Shown here one piece after another: positions 17,501-25,536 of a stretch of DNA of 64,000 nucleotides. The stretch covers positions 620,001 to 684,000 of the forward strand of contig NZ_JANTYU010000001.1 in assembly GCF_024806835.1 (NCBI RefSeq), written 5' to 3'. A program made the position numbers and the translations under genes. Each line of letters opens with the position of its first letter. The stretch's first letter is position 1. This DNA comes from Xanthomonas sp. 3793. GTDB taxonomy: Bacteria; Pseudomonadota; Gammaproteobacteria; Xanthomonadales; Xanthomonadaceae. The notes under the pieces were generated by a model, which was not told where the DNA came from, did not search any database, and worked only from the letters and a program-made list of their open reading frames with translations.

Positions 17501-18881
17501 CGCTGCCGTAGCGGGCCAGTTTTGCGGCCAGTGCGCGCGGGCCTCCATGCAGCTGCATCGAGCGCCAGGCAGCGGCGGTGATGTATTGCGCGTAGGAGTT
17601 GGACCAGTTTTCCGGCGAACCGGGGTTGTCGGTGTACTTGCCGCCGCCCGCGGTCTCGCCTGCGCTGAGCCAGCTGCCGTAGGCGTAGCTCGGGTCGCGC
17701 AGGTATTTCAGATCGTCCAGGAACATCCCGGTGGTCAGCACGATGGCGTTGTTGTAGCCCAGCACGCCCTCGATGGCGACCGGAAACTGGTAGTCGTTGC
17801 CCGGCACGTTGGCATCGAGAAAGTTGAAGCGCAGCACCCACCAGCGATAGAACAGGCTCTTGGTGATGTTCTGCTCTGGCGTGTCCAGATACGGCACGTT
17901 GTCCACCCACCAGCGGTTGTAGCTGGCGACGTGCTGCCGGTAGGCCTGTTGCGGCGACTGCGCGGCGATGCGGGTGTACTCGGCCTGCGCCTGCGGCAGT
18001 TCGTGCGTGAGCAGGCCCAATTGCAGCTTCAGCGCTGGCGCCTGGCCGCTGGCAGGCACCGCCACCTCGCGTACCAGCTGGTTGCCGTCCACCCGGAAGC
18101 CATTGCCGGACAGGCGCGCAAACACCGTGGTGATGGCGTTGTAGGCATCGAACGCGCCGGTCAGCTCCGTGCCATCGGCATGCGGGGCCAGCGGCGAGAG
18201 CGCCTGCACCGACAGCGTATGCGCCGCGCCGTCCAGGCTGGACAGCACAATGCTGGCCACCGCCACGTTCTGCTCGGTGATGTACTTGACCAGATGCATC
18301 CGTACGCCTGCCGCAGCATCCTCGAACACGGTGCTGAAATAGCTGGGCGTCTGGCGGCGCTGTTGCGGGCGCTCGGTCCATTGCACTGCACGGTCGCCTT
18401 GCTTGGAGAGGATGCGCAACAAGGCGTCGTAGTCGGTGGCATGCCAGTACGCCACCTGGCCGACGAAGCCGGGAATCTCGGGCTTGTGCGTGGCCAGAAA
18501 GGCCGCGCGGCCTCGGGTGAACAGCCAATCGTTCTTGTCATCGTAGCCGCCGCCGGTGCCTTCGCGGACCAGCATGCGGTCGATCCAGAAATCGTTGCCC
18601 GCAGCCTGCCCTGCCCCTCGCGCGAGATCGGCAGCGTAGATCCTGGCAAGTTGCCCACCGGGTGCGAAGGCCACGCCGCTGTCGGGCACCGGATGCGCCA
18701 GCCCACGGAAATGCGGGTAGCCGATGTCCGCATTGGCGACAGCCATGGGCGCGTCTTGTGCCGGCTTTGCGATCGCCACCGCCATCCCCACCACCGTGCC
18801 GGCCCAGAGCAACCCGGCCAAACCCGCACGCATGCCGCGCCCGTTGCGACACGGCGACATCAACACACGCAACGTGCGCAT
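14499..18881 (-). CDS. hypBA2: GH121-like beta-L-arabinobiosidase (HypBA2-like), multidomain
   Basis: About 1460 aa from the ATG at 18881; ATGs at 18860 or 18833 are alternatives, all preceding a signal-like segment (AGLAGLLWAGTVVGMAVAIA). The N-terminal half is a six-hairpin (MGH1-like) glycosidase domain with acid-rich motifs such as NEFWARGSAGDGGKIGYRSW and ELYPIDIGWDHFAADN. It is followed by a discoidin (F5/8C) domain, a PKD/Ig-like domain (VMVNGRVGDDGLPNGALQV), a second discoidin-like module shared with the adjacent GH43, and two Big_4-type Ig-like repeats at the C-terminus. This architecture resembles HypBA2, which releases beta-L-arabinobiose from hydroxyproline-linked arabinosides. 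The family is inferred from architecture plus GH127/GH43 neighbours; I could not place the catalytic acids with certainty. The stop overlaps the GH43 start (GTGA). Confidence 0.68.
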   Translation of the reverse strand: MRTLRVLMSPCRNGRGMRAGLAGLLWAGTVVGMAVAIAKPAQDAPMAVANADIGYPHFRGLAHPVPDSGVAFAPGGQLARIYAADLARGAGQAAGNDFWIDRMLVREGTGGGYDDKNDWLFTRGRAAFLATHKPEIPGFVGQVAYWHATDYDALLRILSKQGDRAVQWTERPQQRRQTPSYFSTVFEDAAAGVRMHLVKYITEQNVAVASIVLSSLDGAAHTLSVQALSPLAPHADGTELTGAFDAYNAITTVFARLSGNGFRVDGNQLVREVAVPASGQAPALKLQLGLLTHELPQAQAEYTRIAAQSPQQAYRQHVASYNRWWVDNVPYLDTPEQNITKSLFYRWWVLRFNFLDANVPGNDYQFPVAIEGVLGYNNAIVLTTGMFLDDLKYLRDPSYAYGSWLSAGETAGGGKYTDNPGSPENWSNSYAQYITAAAWRSMQLHGGPRALAAKLARYGSGDVDGVLAAYDLNHNGLIEYDWAAMTGNDADAVSFDWAAKHGEIRMDRTESAYVYANAQAAAQAAQLAGDSATAQRMQATAQRIRQAVLDVLWQDHSDSADSVGLHGELLKHRQAKGPRLPVDWKETNNYYPFSVGLMPKQGEPDYDPKYVRALRLFADAAHYPLFPFYTANQVDLQARGSGADSGSNNFSTINATVAFRLFGEALRDYPSPFLSARSYRKLLYWNAWAPYIDGDNRYPDQNEFWARGSAGDGGKIGYRSWIHHTQLGATNFTMIEDAMGLRPRNDDRIELYPIDIGWDHFAADNLRYRDRNLSIVWDRDGRHYNGRAAQGYSVYLDGTLAFRVDRLAHVIYDPASGQVSAAPDAVNGNGAAQVLEAHPAQLASMAQVPIAADSRLAQLLGKAGVDATLPATATTNLAEGAQVTASFATPGFAATAAVDGSTANTPFWGTAGSPSASDWIALDLGQPRQVDQVVLYFYRSSAPAGVQHGFPSGTHPGYAAPWIYTVQYQDGAGNWKTVPGQVRDAAIAVGNRNRVRFPALRAQALRVVVTHAGSARTGIKELQVFDSGLAAPAVAGNAPPQVQAWQLDDPGADGAVMVNGRVGDDGLPNGALQVRWQMLQGPQGGDAVFEDPAAVHTTVRFTRPGAYTVRLAANDGALDGHADVQLLAPAAPVLQSVPLHALATVSAQLTGSQYRVQALNDGFVPAAGSQPKGSRRWGSYGSEQPATLWLQYQWPRPVRLSSSTLYFWNDQPRGGVAAPASWTLQALHDGRWQDIVADGGYPIAAAASGAASTARFAPVVATAVRAVLATQPGADGRMPIGVDEWQVHSELPTRVEAIDLRTAPGQLPVFPPQVDAFFADGSVLPVAVQWPELAVERLGSEGAVEVQGLVEGVAPVKAMVWVRATPPGQINTVQALPEVSAVAGQAPTLPGFVSVQYNDGSRERLPVQWPALAPARYAQPGQIGLTGTAQGRAPTGAVSVPLNVQIKPASTPTRRQGSTR

Positions 18882-19185
18882 GCAATGGCTTCGTAGAAGG
18901 CGCTTGGCAACTGATTGGCCTGTCGTTGGGAACGCTGCGCTAACCACCACGCCCAGGCGATGACCACCTGCCCGACCCTGCTTGCGCAGGGTCCTGGGCA
19001 CGCAACCTCAGGCCCGATCTGGCGACGACGGCCCCGGCTAAAGTCGCGCGTACTCCCACGCTGGCCGGATGTCGGGCGTGGCAGCCACAAGCGCTGGCCG
19101 CAGGGCCACTGCCTGCGCTCGGCCTTGCGCACCAAAGCAGCACTGCTCGCCTTCCAGCACGCTCGGGATGCAGCTCCCATCCGGC
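18882..19185. other. 304-bp intergenic region before GH121 gene
   Basis: No gene is supported. The GH121 gene, reading leftward, probably has its own promoter here, because the gap after the TonB receptor stop is too long for translational coupling. I saw no clear operator. Confidence 0.45.
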
Positions 19186-22005
19186 TCAAAATTCCACCCG
19201 CAGCCGCGCCCAGAACGAGCGTCCCAGGGTGTCGTAGGTCGTGGCATCGGTATTGGCGGCGTTGGAGTAGCTGTAGAACCGCGGCGGCGCGCGATTGCCC
19301 AGGTTGTCCACGCCCATCGCCAGCGTGCTGTGCAGGGTTTCCAGCTTTCGGCTCAGCGACGCATCGTGATAGACCACCGAGCCGATCGGGAAATAGCGGC
19401 AGCTGCCGTCGGCATTGGTATCCAGGCAGAAGTCTTCGTACTGGCTCCCGTTGACGGTGTGGCCCAGGTAACGGGTGCTCCAGCTCGCATGCCACGGCCC
19501 CTTGTCCCAGGCAAGATTGGCCACCGCGCGCCAGCGCGGCATGTTGCCCCAGCTGGAATTTTCGCCGACGTAATTGTGCGTATCGCCAGCGAAGCGATAA
19601 TCGGAAAAGAACGTCGCATCCAGACCGGCAGCGAAACTGCCCCACGCCGTGCCGGGCAGCGTGTAGTGGATGCCGGCATCGTAGCCGCGAATATCGACCT
19701 TGCCGGTGTTATAGGCAAAGGGCACCGACACGCGCGTCAGCTGCCCGGTCGCATCGCGCTGGATCAGCGGACAAAACGCCGCTTCTCGCCCTTCGAAACA
19801 ATCGCTGACCACTTGCTGCAGGCTCACGCCGGTCAGCATGTCCTCCAGCACCACGCGCCAGCTGTCCACGTTGAGCGACAGGCCGCGCACCTGGTCCGGG
19901 TCGTACACCGCCCCGACGTTGTAGGAGCGGCCACGCTCGGGCTTGAGCTGGAAGCCGACGTTGTTGGCGCCGGAAGTCACCACGTTGAACTGCGCAGTGT
20001 TGCTGAAGCTGCCATCGTTGGGCACGTTGGCGCAGGCCGGATTGGGTGCAGCGCCGGCATAGCCGTTGCAGGGGTCCTCGAAATCGCCGGTGGTGTCGAT
20101 CACCGCGTTATAGGGCGAGCCGTACAGATCGCCCAGCGCGGGGGCGCGGAAGACCTGCGAGCCGGTGGCGCGCACCAGCAGATTGGCGATCGGCCGCCAC
20201 TCGATCGCCACCTTGCTATTGGTCGTGTTGCCCCAGGCATCGTATTTGGAATAACGCGAGCCCAGATTGAGATTCAAGCTGCTGGCAAACGGCACGTCCT
20301 TGAGCAACGGCACCAACAATTCGGCGTAGGCCTCGCGCACCGATTCGTCGCGTCCTTGCTTGAGGATGCAGCCATCGTTGTAATCGCAGTTGCCATCGGC
20401 ATCGGCGGCGGCCACCTCGCTGCTGGTGCCCTGCGCGAACTTGTTGCTGCGATAGACCAGACCCACCGCTGCCTGCACCGCGCCGGCAGGAAGCTTGAAC
20501 AGATCGCCGTTGGCGCTGATGTCGACAAACCGCATCTGGCTCTCGTCGATCAGGTCCACCGGCCGCTGGGTGCCGCGCAGCGCGGCGATGGTGGCCGGGT
20601 CGTTGGGGTTGAAGATGTTGATCGGCGTGCAGCCGGCGATCACTGCGCCGGGCGTGCCGCACTTGACCACACCATCGCTGTCCAGGAACGAGGCACCGGT
20701 GGCGTTGTTCAATGCCGAGGTGATGGAGAAACCGGTCCGCACCAGCGTGTCCTTGTAGCGTGCATACCCCGCCGCCGCATCCCACTGCCAACTGGTGCCT
20801 TGCACGCGCCCACGCAGGCCGGCCACGATGTTGGTCTGGAACATCGTGGCGGTATAGACGCGCGTGTTGGCCTGGGTGGAGCGCAGCACGTAGCGGTCCA
20901 GCTGATCGCCGAACGGGTTGTAGTAATTGTCGACCGCCCCCTCCATCTCCATGCCGAACGCAGGCAGCTGCGAGGTGGTCTCGCTGCGCGTCCAGAACAC
21001 GTCGGTGTATGCCTGGATGTCCGGGGTGATGTCGAAGCTGCCATGCAAGGACGCGTTGGTGCGCTTGATCGGCGTGATCAGATACTGCCCGTCGTAGGCG
21101 TTGTAGCTGTCGGTCGCCGGATCGTACGGGCGGAACGCGGTTTGGTCGACCGGACCGGGCGGCACCCCGTCGGCCGGCGTCACGCGACGCCCATCGTTGA
21201 GGAATGCACGGGTATTGCCGCCGCGGACCTCGCTGACCTGCCCGTTGAAGAACTCCACCAACCTGGCGGCGTAGCGGCGGTCGCCGTTGAACACCGGGTT
21301 CATCGAGTTTTGCGAGAGCCCCACGATCAGCCCGCCGCGGTCCCAGGTCTTGCCCCACTCCACGCCCAGCGTGCGGCTGTTGGCATCGCCGTGCGTGCTC
21401 TGCGCGTAATCGGCCGTCGCCGCAAAGCCGTCGTACTTGTCCTTGAGGATGATGTTGACCACCCCGCCGATCGCATCGGAGCCATACACCGACGAGGCAC
21501 CGTCGGTGAGCACCTCCACCCGCTCCACCATCGCCACCGGGATCGCGTTGACATCCACGCCCGGTGCGGACGCCACGCTGCTGGCCGGCCCGGCCATGCG
21601 ATGGCCGTTGACCAGCACCAGGGTGCGCTCGGGTCCCAGGTTGCGCAGCGACACCAGCGCGCGGCCATGGCTGAAGCCGGAGTTGAGCGCCGGGCCTGGC
21701 ATAAAGCCGGACATCGCCGGGAGCTGCTGCAGCAACTGGCCGAGCGTGTTTTGCCCGCTGTCTTCGATGCGCTGGCGGTCGATCACGATGACCGGGCTGG
21801 CGGTTTCCGCATCCACGCGACGCAGGTGGGTGCCGGTGACATTGACGCGGTCCAGCGTCTGGGTGGCATCGTCGTCGGTCTGGCCGCCTTGCTGCGCGAA
21901 CGCCGGCGCGGTAGCGATGGACAAGACCAGCACGATCGCATCGATCAACGGACGACGCCTGGAGACACGGCACTGCGACAACAGGGCGGAGCGGCGTGGC
22001 GACAT
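19186..22005 (-). CDS. TonB-dependent outer-membrane receptor
   Basis: 939 aa. The ATG at 22005 has AAGGA about 7 nt upstream. A signal peptide (IDAIVLVLSIATAPAFAQ) precedes a short acidic N-terminus (DDDATQTLDRVNVTGTHLRR), then a plug (IEDSGQNTLGQLLQQLPAMS; LVLVNGHRMAGPASS) and a 22-strand-type barrel ending ARLRVEF. It is a close relative of the receptor at 5118-8012, sharing the plug wording and disulfide-bearing loop signatures (KCGTPGAVIAGCTP against KCGSAGAAIAGCTP). Two receptors in one locus suggest two ligand sizes or forms. By context the ligand is an arabinosylated glycan or peptide (inference). A candidate operator lies about 320 bp upstream. Confidence 0.9.
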   Translation of the reverse strand: MSPRRSALLSQCRVSRRRPLIDAIVLVLSIATAPAFAQQGGQTDDDATQTLDRVNVTGTHLRRVDAETASPVIVIDRQRIEDSGQNTLGQLLQQLPAMSGFMPGPALNSGFSHGRALVSLRNLGPERTLVLVNGHRMAGPASSVASAPGVDVNAIPVAMVERVEVLTDGASSVYGSDAIGGVVNIILKDKYDGFAATADYAQSTHGDANSRTLGVEWGKTWDRGGLIVGLSQNSMNPVFNGDRRYAARLVEFFNGQVSEVRGGNTRAFLNDGRRVTPADGVPPGPVDQTAFRPYDPATDSYNAYDGQYLITPIKRTNASLHGSFDITPDIQAYTDVFWTRSETTSQLPAFGMEMEGAVDNYYNPFGDQLDRYVLRSTQANTRVYTATMFQTNIVAGLRGRVQGTSWQWDAAAGYARYKDTLVRTGFSITSALNNATGASFLDSDGVVKCGTPGAVIAGCTPINIFNPNDPATIAALRGTQRPVDLIDESQMRFVDISANGDLFKLPAGAVQAAVGLVYRSNKFAQGTSSEVAAADADGNCDYNDGCILKQGRDESVREAYAELLVPLLKDVPFASSLNLNLGSRYSKYDAWGNTTNSKVAIEWRPIANLLVRATGSQVFRAPALGDLYGSPYNAVIDTTGDFEDPCNGYAGAAPNPACANVPNDGSFSNTAQFNVVTSGANNVGFQLKPERGRSYNVGAVYDPDQVRGLSLNVDSWRVVLEDMLTGVSLQQVVSDCFEGREAAFCPLIQRDATGQLTRVSVPFAYNTGKVDIRGYDAGIHYTLPGTAWGSFAAGLDATFFSDYRFAGDTHNYVGENSSWGNMPRWRAVANLAWDKGPWHASWSTRYLGHTVNGSQYEDFCLDTNADGSCRYFPIGSVVYHDASLSRKLETLHSTLAMGVDNLGNRAPPRFYSYSNAANTDATTYDTLGRSFWARLRVEF

Positions 22006-22539
22006 CGGAATTCCTTGTGCTTTTAGGGGAAAACAGCAAACCTGCGCGCACGGTCACGCCGCACTGCAGCAGCGCAGGACCAGAGACGAATCACGACACG
22101 GACGACATCAGTGAATTGCCGCGCGACGCGGCAACCGGCAAGGCAGGACGACGATGCTGCTGCTCTCCCCCTGAGAGCACGTAACCAATGCAGCGCAAGC
22201 CACGCAAAAAAATCTTGCAGCAACGACGCGCCAGCGTCTTGACGAATTTATCCGGCACGCGTGCGGAAATTCACGTGCTTTTGCCACACTGTCGACATAA
22301 AGCGCGGCGACGCAGGGCAAGCGGTTGTCGCTTATAACCGACAACTGCCGGATCGACCATGCGCGCCTGATGGCAGCGCAGTGGCGGTATCGATCGCTAC
22401 AGGGCGAGCGTTATGGCATGCCCCCTGCAGACACCATGAAAAGTAACCTTGTTACCGACCGCGCAGGATCCGGCATTCGATGCCGAGCGCCGCACTCAGC
22501 AAGCGCCGCGCCTGGATGTCGGCACGGCAACGCCGTGCA
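22006..22539. other. 534-bp upstream region of the second TonB receptor
   Basis: No gene supported. The interval separates the Tat-exported protein stop (22540) from the receptor start. It holds one strong inverted repeat, annotated separately, and an AT-richer stretch around 22330-22340 compatible with a promoter. Confidence 0.5.
22321..22348. promoter_or_regulatory. Candidate operator, 10-bp inverted repeat
   Basis: Arms GCGGTTGTCG and CGACAACTGC flank the 8-bp centre CTTATAAC. Arms pair at 9 of 10 positions. The AT-rich centre and symmetric half-sites look like a dimeric regulator site rather than a terminator (no T-tract follows). It is the only such site I noticed in the receptor's upstream region. 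The cognate regulator is not identifiable in the window. Confidence 0.5.
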
Positions 22540-24897
22540 TCACCCGTACCAGGCCTGCACCTGCACCTCTGCAGCGCTGTGCGACAACCCAACCCGATCC
22601 GCATGCGGGCCTTGCAGACGGGCTGGTTGGCCATCGACCAGCACGCGTTGCAGCCGCGTACCGGCTGGCGCGCGCAGCGTCAGCCAGGTGCGCTCCGGAG
22701 CGCGCTCGGGCAGTTGTACCTGGGCATCGATGCGGCGTGCGGCGGTATCGGTGCGCAAGCGCAGCGTGACGGCGCCCCAGCGTGTCGGTGCCGCCGTCAT
22801 GCCGACCGCTTCGCCGCTAGCCAGCCATGCACGCGGCACGGCGCGCGCCAGAAACAATTGCTCGCCCGCGCTATCGTCGCTGACCAGCATCCAGCGCAAC
22901 AGCAGCGGGATGGTCATCTGCGCCGGCATGCAGAACAGCGGCATGCCACCGGTGATACCGCTGACCTCGCCTGCCGTCCAACTGCCACGCGTATGCACCT
23001 GGTACCGGTGCGCGTAGACGAACAGCAGATACTCTTCGATGCGATCCAGGCGCAACAGCTGCTGCGCATACCCGTAGGAAATGAAGCCCAGCAGATCGCG
23101 GCTACCCGGCTCCGGTGGCGCGATGTTGGCCACCACGCCGATGCTGGTGCCGCCATGGCCACGCAGGCAGTCGATCACCAGGTGAGCCAGATCGTCGGGC
23201 AGCACATCGGCCTGCAGCAACTCGGCATAGGCGCGATGCGGCCACTGCTGCTCACTGGGTTTTTCCTGCAGCAACGATTGGCGAAACGTCAGTCGGGTGC
23301 CCGGCAGCGGGCCGACATACGGTGGCGACAGATCGCGGCGCACGTTGGCGCGCAGGCTGGCGTGCAGCCGTGTGCGCAGTTGCTTTGCGCGGCGCTGCCA
23401 TTGCGTTGCCACCGCCGCATCGCCACCCAGCGTGCCCCAGACCTGCGCGATGTCCTCCCACCCGCGAATGGTCAGCGCGCTGTTGGCGTAGTACGGCTTC
23501 CACCATAGCGACGGATCGGGGAACAGGCAGGCATCGGATTCGTTCCAGCCATGCAACAAGCCGTGACCATGCGCGTTGCGCGGCAACGCCAAGGCCTGGT
23601 CGTGCAACGTGCACAATACCTGCGCAGTGGCCGCGATCTTGGGCAGCAATCGACGCAAGCGCGCCGCATCGCCGGTGTAGCGCAGGTAGCGCGCCAGCAG
23701 CGACAAGGTCAGGCCGAATTGCCCCACCTCCGGCCCCCGCATGTTCGGCATGCCGTCGTCCTGCACGAACGCATCGAAATAGTTGTCCAGCACCGCAGCG
23801 GCCTGGGCAAAACGGCCCCACTCCAGATTGGCGTAGAGCGAGCTGGTAAAGGTGTCCTGGAAGCCGTCGTACTCGTTGCCGTAATAGTCGCGCTCCACCG
23901 CACCGTACTTCGGGTAGTCGCCACCCGGGCGCACCACCAGTTCGCGCGCGAAGGCGAACTGCGCCATGGCGTTCCAGCTGGCATCGGGGAGTTGCGCCTG
24001 CACCGTGCCCTCCATGGTCTGCTGCCAATACGCGGCGAAATCGATCAACGCTGCGTAGAAGTGCTCGGCAGTGGCCGCGGTGCGCACGCCGCCGAATGCG
24101 GGATAGCTGTTCGTGTAGTGCACCGCCACGATCTGCCCGCTGCGGACCTGCATGGTGCGGTGCCAGGTCTGCACCACGAAGCGGTCGCTGGCACGCACAT
24201 CGGCAAACACCAGCACGTCGTACCAGGCATCGGCCTCGCCTTCGCGACGCATCACCTTGCGCACCGCCGGCATCCAGCCGCCCAACATGCCTTCTTCGCG
24301 CCGTTTGATCAGCGCCTCTTCGCCAAGTTCGGTGAAGGCATGTTCCGGCCGCGAAGTACGGCTACGGCCGTTGGGCAGGATCGGCATCGTGTCCAGGCTT
24401 TCGCGCGTGCCGACGAAGGTGGTCCACGGCCAGCGGCCACCATTGTCCTTGGGATCGAGCAGCGAGGCCGGCGGCGGCGCGACATCGCGCACCTGCGCCT
24501 CGTCCGGGTCGCCATCGCGCAGCAAGCGATCGGCGAGCAGGTCGGCATCGGCCATCGCCACCTGTGCCAGCGGCATGCCGAAGTACGGGGCCGCTGCAGC
24601 CGGATAGGCGGCTTCGGTGTATTTGTCCAGGCGCAGCATGCCGCTATCGGTCCACAGCGTGAGCTGGCCCTGCGGGTCGTCGAGATGCTCGTAGACGCTC
24701 CACTGCTTCTGCAGGTGTTCAAAACTGCACAGCTTGCTGCCCACGTGCGCGGCTGAAGGCAAGGCCTCCAGCCGCGGTCGCAGTGCTGCGGGCGATGCGG
24801 CCACGTTGGCCGACACCGCATGACCCGCCAGCGCCGCGCCTGCACCCACGGCCGCGGTCGCTGCCATGCCCTGCCGCAGAAAGGTTCTCCGGTCCAT
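22540..24897 (-). CDS. Tat-exported six-hairpin glycosidase-like protein, function unknown
   Basis: 785 aa from the ATG at 24897, supported by AAGGG upstream and by the immediate twin-arginine signal MDRRTFLRQGMAATAAVGAG. The frame runs 92 unsupported codons further. The central ~300 residues have the helix-pair rhythm of (alpha/alpha)6 glycosidases, with acidic/aromatic motifs such as VERDYYGNEYDGFQDTF, MPNMRGPEVGQFGL and HGWNESDACLFPD. The C-terminal ~150 residues are beta-rich. I do not recognise a numbered glycoside hydrolase family. Upstream in the same direction as the receptor and GH121, it probably acts on the same plant glycan. The enzymatic role is inference. Confidence 0.6.
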   Translation of the reverse strand: MDRRTFLRQGMAATAAVGAGAALAGHAVSANVAASPAALRPRLEALPSAAHVGSKLCSFEHLQKQWSVYEHLDDPQGQLTLWTDSGMLRLDKYTEAAYPAAAAPYFGMPLAQVAMADADLLADRLLRDGDPDEAQVRDVAPPPASLLDPKDNGGRWPWTTFVGTRESLDTMPILPNGRSRTSRPEHAFTELGEEALIKRREEGMLGGWMPAVRKVMRREGEADAWYDVLVFADVRASDRFVVQTWHRTMQVRSGQIVAVHYTNSYPAFGGVRTAATAEHFYAALIDFAAYWQQTMEGTVQAQLPDASWNAMAQFAFARELVVRPGGDYPKYGAVERDYYGNEYDGFQDTFTSSLYANLEWGRFAQAAAVLDNYFDAFVQDDGMPNMRGPEVGQFGLTLSLLARYLRYTGDAARLRRLLPKIAATAQVLCTLHDQALALPRNAHGHGLLHGWNESDACLFPDPSLWWKPYYANSALTIRGWEDIAQVWGTLGGDAAVATQWQRRAKQLRTRLHASLRANVRRDLSPPYVGPLPGTRLTFRQSLLQEKPSEQQWPHRAYAELLQADVLPDDLAHLVIDCLRGHGGTSIGVVANIAPPEPGSRDLLGFISYGYAQQLLRLDRIEEYLLFVYAHRYQVHTRGSWTAGEVSGITGGMPLFCMPAQMTIPLLLRWMLVSDDSAGEQLFLARAVPRAWLASGEAVGMTAAPTRWGAVTLRLRTDTAARRIDAQVQLPERAPERTWLTLRAPAGTRLQRVLVDGQPARLQGPHADRVGLSHSAAEVQVQAWYG

Positions 24898-25536
24898 CGT
24901 CGCGCCCTTGAATGGTCTTGACGCATCCTGCGCGCCCGTGCCCGCGACGTCTTGTGGCAGCGCTCCGACGCAGGTGCGGAAATCTGCATACCGACCAAGC
25001 CGTTGGCGGGTACCGGGGTGCCTGCTACGACCTTGCGGCATGCGGGCAACGTTGGCCTCAGTCACATGGTCTGAGGCGTGCATGGACGCCGCTGGACCGG
25101 CTGCGTTGATGGACTCACCGGCATCTCTCAATGCCGCACAGTCGCTGAGTTCATACCGCAGTGCATGGCGCATCGATCCTGCCTGCCGGCGATGGATGGA
25201 CCTTGGCGGTCACTGCAAACAGCGTGCGCTGCGTTGCCATTCGCCCACATGCGCGCTGCACGACGCACTACCAGTCGGCACGTGGCTGGGAGCAAGTCAT
25301 CAAGACTTGCCTGACGTAGCCACCGACCTGTTGCACGCGGTGCCTGAAGCGCGCCGCGGTGGATGCTCCGGCACCGGGCAGGCACGACCGAAGGATGCGC
25401 CCGCGCCATCCCTGCCATTTGGCTGCATGATTTTCCGGCCGGGTTCGGTGCGGCGGTATCGGCCACACTCGCTGCACTTTTACTGCCGCAGGGTGGGCCT
25501 GCGGCGGCGCAAATACGATTACCCGCAAGGACCGTC
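24898..25536. other. 639-bp divergent intergenic region
   Basis: It lies between the leftward Tat-exported protein and the rightward DUF5694-like protein, so promoters for both should be here. No gene, tRNA or convincing palindrome was found. Confidence 0.45.

Noticed and set aside
15594..18896. 1100-codon open frame on the plus strand
   Set aside because: It is fully antisense to the GH121 gene. The open frame results from high GC at third positions. The translation is low-complexity His/Arg/Gly-rich, and the minus-strand product has clear domains.
22261..23017. Plus-strand frame opposite the Tat-exported protein
   Set aside because: Antisense shadow; it has no ribosome-binding site and runs across the operator region.
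19186..25173. SusC/SusD-type polysaccharide utilisation locus
   Set aside because: No SusD-like lipoprotein is present; the receptors are gammaproteobacterial TonB-dependent receptors without that partner.
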